In this document: positions 1 through 6,407 of the stretch, in pieces
Layout of the letters: every line of letters begins with the position of its first letter
How positions within the stretch are numbered: the first letter of the stretch is position 1
Origin: Bacteroidales bacterium
GTDB taxonomy: Bacteria > Bacteroidota > Bacteroidia > Bacteroidales > P3
Direction: 5' to 3'
DNA: 32,879 nt
NCBI GenBank assembly: GCA_017545365.1
Contig: JAFWOP010000038.1
Coordinates: 1 to 32,879, forward strand
Program-made: the position numbers and the translations under genes
The notes under the pieces: model-generated
The model's input: only the letters and a program-made list of their open reading frames with translations
What the model was told of the DNA's origin: nothing
Databases searched by the model: none

Positions 1-140
1 ACCTTTCCCATTGTCGCGTCCCTCCGGGACGCTGAGTAGTAGGGTTTTCGTTGACCCCACACTGCGTTCCTTGTGTGGGGTTATTGAAATTCAGCATCTT
101 CGATGCTGTTAAAAAATCAGTCTTTTATCAAACTAGAGCC
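1..140 (+). repeat. Dispersed structured repeat, copy 1 (window start)
   Basis: This is one of four copies of a roughly 140-bp intergenic repeat. It carries three hairpins: 16-32 (GCGTCCC, loop TCC, GGGACGC), 55-80 (CCCCACAC paired with GTGTGGGG) and 92-108 (CAGCATC, loop TTC, GATGCTG). A conserved tail reads AAAAATCAGTC, then about 11 bases, then CTAGAGCC. Positions 3-140 are identical, as read by eye, to the reverse complement of 32742-32879. It lies about 120 bp upstream of porX in the same orientation. Short reading frames through it are probably not genes. Confidence 0.9.
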
Positions 141-260
141 GTTTCATTTTGGAGGCAGCAACAGCAGGCAAAGATGGTTATTCTTGTATTTGTGTGTAGA
201 GCCTGCACAATATTTGCCACTTTTGTGCGTTAATGGGTTGTTCTCAAAAGTAGCAGCATC

Positions 261-1823
261 ATGGACAATATCAACATCCTCTGGGCCGATGACGAAATCG
301 ACCTTCTCAAACCCCACATCCTCTTCCTGAAAGAAAAGGGCTACAACGTACTGCCTGTCATGAGCGGCTCCGAGGCCCTTGACGAGATGGAAGCCCATCC
401 CAACACCATCGACCTGGTATTCCTTGATGAGAATATGCCTGGGCTGAGCGGCTTGGACACCCTGAGCCAGATAAAGACCAAATACCCGCAGGTGCCTGTC
501 ATCATGATTACCAAAAGCGAGGAGGAGCATATCATGGACGAGGCCATCGGAGGCAAGATAAGCGACTACCTCATCAAACCCGTCAACCCCAACCAAATCC
601 TCCTTGCCATCAAGAAGCATACCGATGCGCGACGACTGCAGAGCGAGCGTTCCACTATGAACTACCAGCAGCAGTTCCGCGAGATAGGCATGGAACTGTC
701 GGGCCGCCTCGACCACGACGAGTGGATTCAGCTCTATCGCAAGCTCGTTTACTGGGAACTGGAGCTCTCCGCCACCGACGACCAGAATATCCACGAGATT
801 TTTATTGCCCAGAAGGCCGAGGCCAACCAGCTCTTCTGCAAATACTATGAGAAAAACTATATCGACTGGCTCAGCGGCAATCCTACCGACAGCAAACCCA
901 CCCTTTCGCCCACAGTGCTGCGCGAGCGTCTTTTCCCCCTGTTGCGCGAAGACCGCCCCACCTTCCTCATCGTCATTGATAACTTCCGCTACGACCAGTG
1001 GAAGTACCTCCAGCCTGCCATTGAGCAGTATCTGCGTACCGAAGAAGACGGTCTCTACTACAGCATCGTGCCTACCACCACCCAGTTTGCACGCAATGCC
1101 ATGTTCGGCGGCCTGATGCCTTCGGAGATTGAACGCAAGTACCCCCAGTATTGGGTCAACGAGGACCAGGAGGGTTTCAAGAACCAGTACGAGAACGAAC
1201 TGCTTGATGAGAATCTGCGCCGCAACGGCCTCAACATCAAACACGGCTACAACAAGGTGCTGAACGCACAATATGGCCGTCGCCTGGTGGACAATATCCC
1301 CAACCTCTTGCAGAACAAACTCAACGTCATCATCTACAACTTCGTCGACATGCTCTCCCATGCACGTACCGACAGCGACATCGTGCGTGAGCTGGCAGCC
1401 GACGAGAAGGCCTACCGCTCCGTCACCCTCAGCTGGTTCGAGCATTCGCCCTTGGCCGAAGTGTTCAAAGCCCTTGCAGGACGCGATGTCAACATCATCA
1501 TCACTACCGACCACGGGTCGGTGCGCATCGACCATCCCGTGAGGGTGAAGGGCGACCAGAGCGTCAGCGTCAACCTCCGTTACAAGCAGGGCCGTCTCCT
1601 CGACTACAACCCCAAGGAGGTCTTCGAAGTGAAAGACCCGACCAAGCTGTTCTTACCCCGCCGGCACGTCACCTCGCCTTATATCTTCTGCCATGAGAAT
1701 GACTACTTTGTCTATCCCAACAACTACAACCAGTATGTGCAGTACTATATGAACACCTTCCAGCATGGGGGCATATCGATGGAGGAGATACTCATCCCGT
1801 TCGTCATGTTACGACCGAGATAA
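261..1823 (+). CDS. porX: PorX-type response regulator with PglZ domain (T9SS regulator)
   Basis: The 520-residue protein joins a CheY-like receiver (about 1-120) to a PglZ alkaline-phosphatase-superfamily domain (about 200-515). The receiver has the acidic pair D10/D11, phosphoacceptor D56 (in LVFLDENMPG), T84 and K106 (YLIKP). The PglZ part shows VIDNFRYD with D240, the VPTTTQFARN segment with T272, and TTDHGS with D417/H418, consistent with a metal-dependent phosphatase or phosphodiesterase fold. In Bacteroidota, PorX works with the sensor PorY and the sigma factor SigP to control type IX secretion genes; neither partner is in this window. Two T9SS cargo genes lie nearby, one immediately downstream. 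The start is supported by the receiver beginning at residue 4. A repeat copy precedes it and a hairpin follows it. Confidence 0.93.
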   Translation: MDNINILWADDEIDLLKPHILFLKEKGYNVLPVMSGSEALDEMEAHPNTIDLVFLDENMPGLSGLDTLSQIKTKYPQVPVIMITKSEEEHIMDEAIGGKISDYLIKPVNPNQILLAIKKHTDARRLQSERSTMNYQQQFREIGMELSGRLDHDEWIQLYRKLVYWELELSATDDQNIHEIFIAQKAEANQLFCKYYEKNYIDWLSGNPTDSKPTLSPTVLRERLFPLLREDRPTFLIVIDNFRYDQWKYLQPAIEQYLRTEEDGLYYSIVPTTTQFARNAMFGGLMPSEIERKYPQYWVNEDQEGFKNQYENELLDENLRRNGLNIKHGYNKVLNAQYGRRLVDNIPNLLQNKLNVIIYNFVDMLSHARTDSDIVRELAADEKAYRSVTLSWFEHSPLAEVFKALAGRDVNIIITTDHGSVRIDHPVRVKGDQSVSVNLRYKQGRLLDYNPKEVFEVKDPTKLFLPRRHVTSPYIFCHENDYFVYPNNYNQYVQYYMNTFQHGGISMEEILIPFVMLRPR

Positions 1824-1842
1824 ATAGATATTCAATAATAAT

Positions 1843-1882
1843 CGGCTATTCGGATTCTAGGTGGTTCGAATAGCCGTTCTGT
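1843..1882 (+). terminator. Hairpin after porX
   Basis: A perfect 10-bp inverted repeat (CGGCTATTCG at 1843-1852, CGAATAGCCG at 1867-1876) is followed by TTCTGTT. It starts 20 bases after the porX stop and ends 26 bases before the next start codon, so it probably separates the two transcripts. The T-tract is weak. Confidence 0.6.
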
Positions 1883-1902
1883 TAATCATAATACTATCTA
1901 AT

Positions 1903-3735
1903 ATGACTAAAAAACTACTCATTGTTTTACCCTTGGCAGCCATGTTGTCGGCTTCAGTTGCCACAATGGCTCAGTATCAATTGTCAAACCCGGGCTTTGA
2001 GTCGTGGGAGGGTACGTCAGCCACTTCCCGCCCCAGCCACTGGAGTTCGTTTCCACAGGCTGACGGCTCGTGGGCATGGGCGGCCAGCACGGCGCAGCAT
2101 TATCATCGCTATGGCGGTCGCCCGGGTACGGCAGGCAGTTCTTATCTGACTATCTATTCTCGTTCGGTGCTGGGTATTGTGGCCAATGGCAATATGACCA
2201 CGGGGCAGATACATGTGGGCAGCACATCGGCTACCAATGCCAGCAACTACAATTATACCCACAGGGGTGGCAGCTACTGCCATACTTTCAGCGGCACGCC
2301 CGACTCGATGTATGTGTGGGTCTCGTATTATGCTGCCAGTGCCTCGTCGCAGGGTAGTATCCGTGCGTATCTGCACGGCAATAGCGACTTCCGTGACCCG
2401 AACGACTGCACTACGCCGAGCCTGTATCGTGGCAGGGCTGTGGCTGAGTTCGGCCGCACCACTTCCTCCACCTCCGTTCCCACATGGGTGCGGCAACAGG
2501 TCCCATTTGAATATAATGGCACATCGACAGTCAACTATGTGTTGATGTCGATGACCACAAACACCACACCTGGCGGGGGTAGTGCCAATGACTCCCTGTC
2601 GGTCGATGACATCGAGTTTGTGTATAGTGCATGGCTGGACAATATAACCCTCAATGGCGATGCCATCGACGGGTTCCAGCGCGATGTGTTCGACTACGTT
2701 GTCTCTCTCGATGCCCCCGCCGATTTGCACTCAGCCGTCTTGGCCTTTACCCCACAGGCCAACGATGCCACCGTCACTGTCGACACCCTTACCCCCAATG
2801 TCACCACCCTACAGTATGTCCTGAATGTCTTAGCCGAAGACTCCCTCACCAGCCGCACCTATACTGTCACCCTCACCTGTCCCCTGCCCACCTGCGACAC
2901 TGTGGAGAACATCGCCGTGAATGTGCAAGGAACCAGTGCCTTGGTTACATGGACTTCGGGTAGTAACAACCAGCAGTGGGAAGTGGAATATGGCAGCCGG
3001 GGCTTTGTCCGCGGCCAGGGGCAGACTGCCGTGTGTGACTATGCCAACCTCCTTTTGGACAACCTCGACTACAATAGCGACTATGAGCTGTGCGTCCGTG
3101 CCTATTGCGGCGACTCCGCCTACTCCGACTGGAGCTGTGCGGTGGCCTTCACCACTGGCGAAGAGCCCGACACGGTGTGTCGGGGAGTCGACAGCCTCGT
3201 CATCTCCGAAGTAGGCTTCACTCAGTGTACGCTCGTCATCTGCTCGCCCTATCTGGATGAGAATGGGCAAAATATTGATTCAGTACTCTTCCAAGTGCTG
3301 TTGATGCTCGGCGACGACATAGTTGCCGACACCATCATGAGCCAAACTGTCATCATGGTTGACCACCTCCAGGAAGGTACGAATTATGTCGTGTACGCCC
3401 GCACCCTCTGCGACTCCGCCCATCAGAGCGGCTGGACGCTGACAACCTTCGCCACCGATGCTGACACCGTTGGTATAGAGGCAATCGGGGCCGACAAAGT
3501 CCCAATTACCATATATCCCAATCCGGCACAAGGTGAGGTGACATGTACAGTGCAGAGCAGTACGGCCTCCTCCGGGGTGATAGTCTTCTATGATAATATG
3601 GGCCGTAAAATGCTGGAGCGCAGCATCGCAGATTCCCAACGTGTCGATGTCAGTTCACTCCCCATGGGACTGTATACTGTGGTAGTGCAGACGGATGGTG
3701 GGGTTGCTTTGCAGAGGCTTTCTATTGTCCGCTGA
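1903..3735 (+). CDS. Secreted T9SS cargo protein with fibronectin-like repeats
   Basis: The protein has 610 residues from the ATG at 1903. That start places a signal peptide (MTKKLL, hydrophobic stretch, then ATMAQ) at the N-terminus; an upstream in-frame start would fall inside the terminator hairpin. The N-terminal half (from NPGFESWEG) resembles the PCMD/carbohydrate-binding-like domain common in Bacteroidota surface proteins. The middle holds beta-sandwich segments, including a fibronectin type III-like stretch (around ALVTWTSGSNNQQWEVEYG). The last 75 residues match a type A T9SS sorting domain: IYPNPAQGEV, FYDNMGRKM, and a terminal GLYTVVVQTDGG...RLSIVR. It should cross the outer membrane by T9SS and be anchored or released at the surface. 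No catalytic motif was recognised. Its position just after porX is suggestive, but a hairpin separates them. Confidence 0.82.
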   Translation: MTKKLLIVLPLAAMLSASVATMAQYQLSNPGFESWEGTSATSRPSHWSSFPQADGSWAWAASTAQHYHRYGGRPGTAGSSYLTIYSRSVLGIVANGNMTTGQIHVGSTSATNASNYNYTHRGGSYCHTFSGTPDSMYVWVSYYAASASSQGSIRAYLHGNSDFRDPNDCTTPSLYRGRAVAEFGRTTSSTSVPTWVRQQVPFEYNGTSTVNYVLMSMTTNTTPGGGSANDSLSVDDIEFVYSAWLDNITLNGDAIDGFQRDVFDYVVSLDAPADLHSAVLAFTPQANDATVTVDTLTPNVTTLQYVLNVLAEDSLTSRTYTVTLTCPLPTCDTVENIAVNVQGTSALVTWTSGSNNQQWEVEYGSRGFVRGQGQTAVCDYANLLLDNLDYNSDYELCVRAYCGDSAYSDWSCAVAFTTGEEPDTVCRGVDSLVISEVGFTQCTLVICSPYLDENGQNIDSVLFQVLLMLGDDIVADTIMSQTVIMVDHLQEGTNYVVYARTLCDSAHQSGWTLTTFATDADTVGIEAIGADKVPITIYPNPAQGEVTCTVQSSTASSGVIVFYDNMGRKMLERSIADSQRVDVSSLPMGLYTVVVQTDGGVALQRLSIVR

Positions 3736-3800
3736 CGCACCTATTTTGTGAGAATACGGTAGTTGTCGTGGCTTTTTTATTGCTCGACAATGATGGGGCG

Positions 3801-3846
3801 CATACTAAAAAAAGTTAAATGAAGCGTACCACCTTTTTGTAGTATG
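3801..3846. other. Inverted repeat in the gap before the cupin gene
   Basis: CATACTA plus an A-run (3801-3813) pairs with a T-run plus TAGTATG (about 3833-3846). The stem is near 14 bp with one interruption and an 18-20 base loop. It may act as a bidirectional terminator for the gene ending at 3735. The rest of the 3736-3953 gap holds only the cupin promoter. Confidence 0.4.
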
Positions 3847-3890
3847 TGCATTACGCACCCAAAGGTAAGTGGCTTTCGCCAAGGTACCCT

Positions 3891-3922
3891 CTTGCGGGTT
3901 TTGGGAAAGTGTTGTATCTTTG
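3891..3922 (+). promoter_or_regulatory. Bacteroidota-type promoter of the cupin gene
   Basis: The -7 element TATCTTTG (3915-3922) matches TAnnTTTG exactly. A weak -33 element, CTTG (3891-3894), lies 20 bp upstream. The start codon is at 3954. Confidence 0.6.
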
Positions 3923-3953
3923 CAATCGAAAACAATCAACAAATATTGAACAC

Positions 3954-4406
3954 ATGAGAACAATCGAAACAATTAAGAGTGGCAACAATTATGCCGCCGT
4001 TAACGTTGGTAACAACGACCAAATCATTGAGCACGAACTCCCGATGGGGCCAAACGTCATCAAGGGCAAAGTGTTTGTGGGACAAGCCGTGGGTGCCACG
4101 GGCAGCGAACTCTCGTTCCAGACCCTTGTGCCGGGGCAGGACAGCGGTTTTCTGCACACCCATAAGACTCACGAAGAGCTGTACATTATACTGCGAGGTA
4201 AGGGTACCTATCAGGTGGACGGCGAGCAGTTCCCAGTGACAGAAGGCTCCGTTGTACGCGTGAGTCCCAACGGTCGCCGTGCCTTGAAGAATACGAGCGA
4301 CGAACCACTGACTTATCTCTGCATCCAGTACAAGGCCGGTGCTTTCACTGAGTCGGACAGCCCTATGGTCGATGGTGTCATCCTCAACGACCCGCTGGTG
4401 TGGTAG
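3954..4406 (+). CDS. Small cupin-fold protein
   Basis: This 150-residue protein is a single-domain cupin. Cupin motif 1 is visible as HTHKTHEELYIILRGKG, with two histidines and a glutamate as likely metal ligands. The second motif region reads GSVVRVSPNGRRALKN, where the usual metal-binding histidine is replaced by arginine, so metal binding may be altered or absent. The ATG at 3954 is chosen because it follows a good promoter (3891-3922) and begins the conserved region; an in-frame ATG at 3846 would lie upstream of that promoter. It ends 28 bases before a strong terminator, so it is probably transcribed alone. Its substrate cannot be told from sequence; it could be a small isomerase or dioxygenase, or a binding protein. 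Confidence 0.8.
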   Translation: MRTIETIKSGNNYAAVNVGNNDQIIEHELPMGPNVIKGKVFVGQAVGATGSELSFQTLVPGQDSGFLHTHKTHEELYIILRGKGTYQVDGEQFPVTEGSVVRVSPNGRRALKNTSDEPLTYLCIQYKAGAFTESDSPMVDGVILNDPLVW

Positions 4407-4434
4407 TCACCCCACAACCAATCAAACAAGGTCA

Positions 4435-4474
4435 AACAGGTAGGCATTTTGTGAAAAGTGTCTGCCTGTTTTCG
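4435..4474 (+). terminator. Terminator after the cupin gene
   Basis: AACAGGTAGGCA...TTTT (4435-4450) pairs with AAAA...TGTCTGCCTGTT (4454-4470). The stem is about 16 bp with two G-T pairs and a small bulge, has a GTG loop, and is followed by TT. Its right arm overlaps where the -33 element of the next gene should lie. Confidence 0.75.
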
Positions 4475-4484
4475 AAAAAAGTCG

Positions 4485-4492
4485 TACCTTTG
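4485..4492 (+). promoter_or_regulatory. -7 element of the HxlR-macrodomain-sirtuin operon
   Basis: TACCTTTG matches TAnnTTTG exactly and lies 23 bases before the start codon at 4516. A weak -33-like TCTG (4461-4464) sits inside the preceding terminator stem. Confidence 0.55.
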
Positions 4493-4515
4493 CAGTCTGA
4501 ATTATTATTGAGCTC

Positions 4516-4890
4516 ATGACAAAAGACTTCATCCAAGACCCCGTTTTCCCGGAGTGCCCTATCCGTAACATCTTGGCGCGTATCGGTAACAAATGGACAC
4601 TGGCGGTAATCTATACGTTGAGTGCTGCGGATGCCCCTATGCGGTTCCGCGACATAGAACAGAAGAACCCCGATTGTTCGCAGAAGATGCTCACGCAGAC
4701 CTTGCGTGGTTTAGAGGCTGACGGGATGGTCTCCCGTAAGGTGTATGCCGAGATGCCCCCACGGGTGGAATATTCCCTTACTGACCGTGGGCATTCGTTC
4801 CTGCCCATCATGCGCCAATTGACCGATTGGGCATATGTCCATCTGCACGATATTATTACCGACAGGGAACGTTACTATGGACAGGATTAA
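4516..4890 (+). CDS. HxlR-family winged-helix transcriptional regulator
   Basis: The 124-residue protein has the whole HxlR/DUF24 layout: an N-terminal cysteine in ECPIRNIL (C14), then the winged helix with IGNKWTLAVIYTL, MRFRDIEQ, QKMLTQTLRGLEADGMVSRKVY, PPRVEYSLTDRG and the C-terminal dimer helix. In several HxlR proteins (HypR, YodB, QorR) the conserved cysteine senses disulfide stress, quinones or electrophiles. C14 is in that position, so redox sensing is a reasonable inference. It is the first gene of an operon: the macrodomain gene starts inside its last codons (14-base overlap) and the sirtuin gene overlaps that one. It is therefore the likely local regulator of the ADP-ribosylation module. 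Confidence 0.9.
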   Translation: MTKDFIQDPVFPECPIRNILARIGNKWTLAVIYTLSAADAPMRFRDIEQKNPDCSQKMLTQTLRGLEADGMVSRKVYAEMPPRVEYSLTDRGHSFLPIMRQLTDWAYVHLHDIITDRERYYGQD

Positions 4891-5617
4891 GAATATCGAC
4901 TATTGCATCCGATACCTGATGGAGCAAGACGGGGTCAGCACACCCGTTCCTGATACCCTCTCCGAGAAACAAATGTTGCTGCGGACTTTGATGAACGTGT
5001 GGGAACCTCAGCCGTTGAGTACCGAATTCATAGAAGCACAAAATACTGAGCTGCAAGCGCAGTTGGTCGATAAAGGAATTGTAGAGAATGTCGGGAACCT
5101 CTGGCAGGGCGACATCACGCGTCTGAAGGTCGATGCTATTGTGAATGCGGCCAACAGCCAAGGCCTCGGTTGCTGGCATCCGCTGCACTCGTGCATTGAC
5201 AATGCCATCCATTCTGCGGCAGGGCTGCAATTGCGACAAGCATGTAACGACATACTACAAGGCAGCCTAATCAGCACTGGCGACGCAATCATCACTCCAG
5301 GTTACAACCTGCCAGCCCAATGGGTGCTGCACACTGTCGGCCCTATAGTCGTCACGCCACAACCCACCTACGAGCAGGAACGCCAACTGGCCGAGTGCTA
5401 CCATTCCTGTCTGCAGCTCGCAGAATCCCACGGCTGTCGCAGCATAGCCTTCTGCTGCATCTCCACGGGCGAATACCACTTCCCCAACCTCAGGGCAGCG
5501 CAGATTGCAGTGGATGCCTGCCACAACACGCAACTGAATGTAGTCTTCAACGTATTTAAAAATAACGATTATGCCATCTACAGCGAACTTCTCGGAACGC
5601 CTCGAGTCATTGCGTGA
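4877..5617 (+). CDS. Zinc-type macrodomain protein-ADP-ribose hydrolase
   Basis: This protein has 246 residues from the ATG at 4877, which overlaps the end of the HxlR gene; an upstream in-frame ATG at 4835 lies deeper inside that gene and is less likely. After an N-terminal helical part (1-70), the macrodomain shows LWQGDITRL (D79 region), DAIVNAAN (N90-N93) and GCWHPLHSCIDNAIH. The last matches the zinc-macrodomain signature GCxxPxHxCID, with C99, H104 and C106 as candidate zinc ligands. Further core segments are GDAIITPGYNLP, VLHTVGPIV and FCCISTGEYHFP. Enzymes of this family remove ADP-ribose from proteins. In firmicutes they sit in operons with class M sirtuins, which add it. The overlap with the sirtuin gene downstream (47 bases) supports the same pairing here. 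Confidence 0.93.
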   Translation: MDRIKNIDYCIRYLMEQDGVSTPVPDTLSEKQMLLRTLMNVWEPQPLSTEFIEAQNTELQAQLVDKGIVENVGNLWQGDITRLKVDAIVNAANSQGLGCWHPLHSCIDNAIHSAAGLQLRQACNDILQGSLISTGDAIITPGYNLPAQWVLHTVGPIVVTPQPTYEQERQLAECYHSCLQLAESHGCRSIAFCCISTGEYHFPNLRAAQIAVDACHNTQLNVVFNVFKNNDYAIYSELLGTPRVIA

Positions 5618-6407
5618 AGCCATACGGTCGGCCGACCACATTATCATCGGAGCTGGCAGCGGCCTCTCTACCGCCGCAGGGCTGGACTATGCAGGCGAGG
5701 ATTTCCGGCGTGAATTTGCTCCCTGGATTGAGCGTTACGGCTTCACCGACCTCTACTCGTCGGGCTTCTATCCTTTCCAAACCAAAGAGGAATACTGGGC
5801 CTACTGGGCCAAGCACATCTGGTTCTGCCGCTACCGTATTGGAGCCTTGCCGCTATATGTGCAGTTGAGAAAACTCTTTCCGCAGGCATTCGTTGTCACC
5901 ACCAATGTGGACGGACAATTTGAGTTGGCTGGCTTCGAAGTCGACAACCTCTTCGCCACACAGGGCGACTACGCTTTCTTCCAGCCGGTTTCGGGCACTC
6001 CCAAAATGCTGGTGGGCAACCGCGAGTGGGTCTACAAGGTGCTGCCGTTGGTTAAAGACTGCCGCATCCCTTCCGACATGCTCCCCACCATGCCCGACGG
6101 CAGTGAGGCCGCATTGAACCTGCGGGTGGACGAAACTTTTGTCGAGGACTTCCGTTGGCACCGTCAGGCACGCAGGTATACCGATTTTGTACACCATGCC
6201 TCGCAGGGAAACCTACTGTTACTAGAGTTTGGCATAGGATATAACACCCCCGGCATCATACGTCTGCCCTTTGAACAGATGGCCCAGCGTTACCCTCACA
6301 CCACCCTCGTACGTTTCAATCGAGATAACCCTGAGCCTTACATTGAGGCTTTGCCGCGCTTCATTACATTCTCGGAGGATATTGCCACCGTCTTAGACCA
6401 GCTATAG
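5571..6407 (+). CDS. Class M sirtuin (SirTM), candidate protein ADP-ribosyltransferase
   Basis: This 278-residue sirtuin-fold protein binds NAD through GAGSGLSTAAGL (27-38) and TTNVDGQ (110-116). The catalytic histidine of deacetylase sirtuins is replaced by glutamine in ATQGDY (Q131). N112 and Q131 are spaced like the N118/Q137 pair I recall as important in streptococcal SirTM. Such enzymes ADP-ribosylate a lipoylated GcvH-like carrier and show little deacetylation. The cysteines of the sirtuin zinc ribbon are not seen in the segment around SDMLPTMPDGSEA. The gene overlaps the macrodomain gene by 47 bases and is tail-to-tail with tex, overlapping by 6. No GcvH-L or lipoate ligase gene is in the window, so the target is unknown. 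The ATG at 5571 is the only reasonable start. Confidence 0.92.
   Translation: MPSTANFSERLESLREAIRSADHIIIGAGSGLSTAAGLDYAGEDFRREFAPWIERYGFTDLYSSGFYPFQTKEEYWAYWAKHIWFCRYRIGALPLYVQLRKLFPQAFVVTTNVDGQFELAGFEVDNLFATQGDYAFFQPVSGTPKMLVGNREWVYKVLPLVKDCRIPSDMLPTMPDGSEAALNLRVDETFVEDFRWHRQARRYTDFVHHASQGNLLLLEFGIGYNTPGIIRLPFEQMAQRYPHTTLVRFNRDNPEPYIEALPRFITFSEDIATVLDQL

Noticed and set aside
51..330. Short plus-strand frames through repeat copy 1
   Set aside because: They arise from the repeat, and similar frames occur in other copies only because the DNA is conserved.
144..1535. Long minus-strand open frame (463 codons) opposite porX
   Set aside because: It has low-complexity, hydrophobic shadow-type sequence with no domain, and it lies wholly antisense to a well-supported gene.
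1861..1885. tRNA T-arm-like GGTTCGAAT
   Set aside because: It is part of a 10-bp inverted repeat; no cloverleaf can be built around it.
1861..1903. Upstream start for the first T9SS cargo gene
   Set aside because: It would add 14 residues ahead of a good signal peptide and start inside the terminator hairpin.
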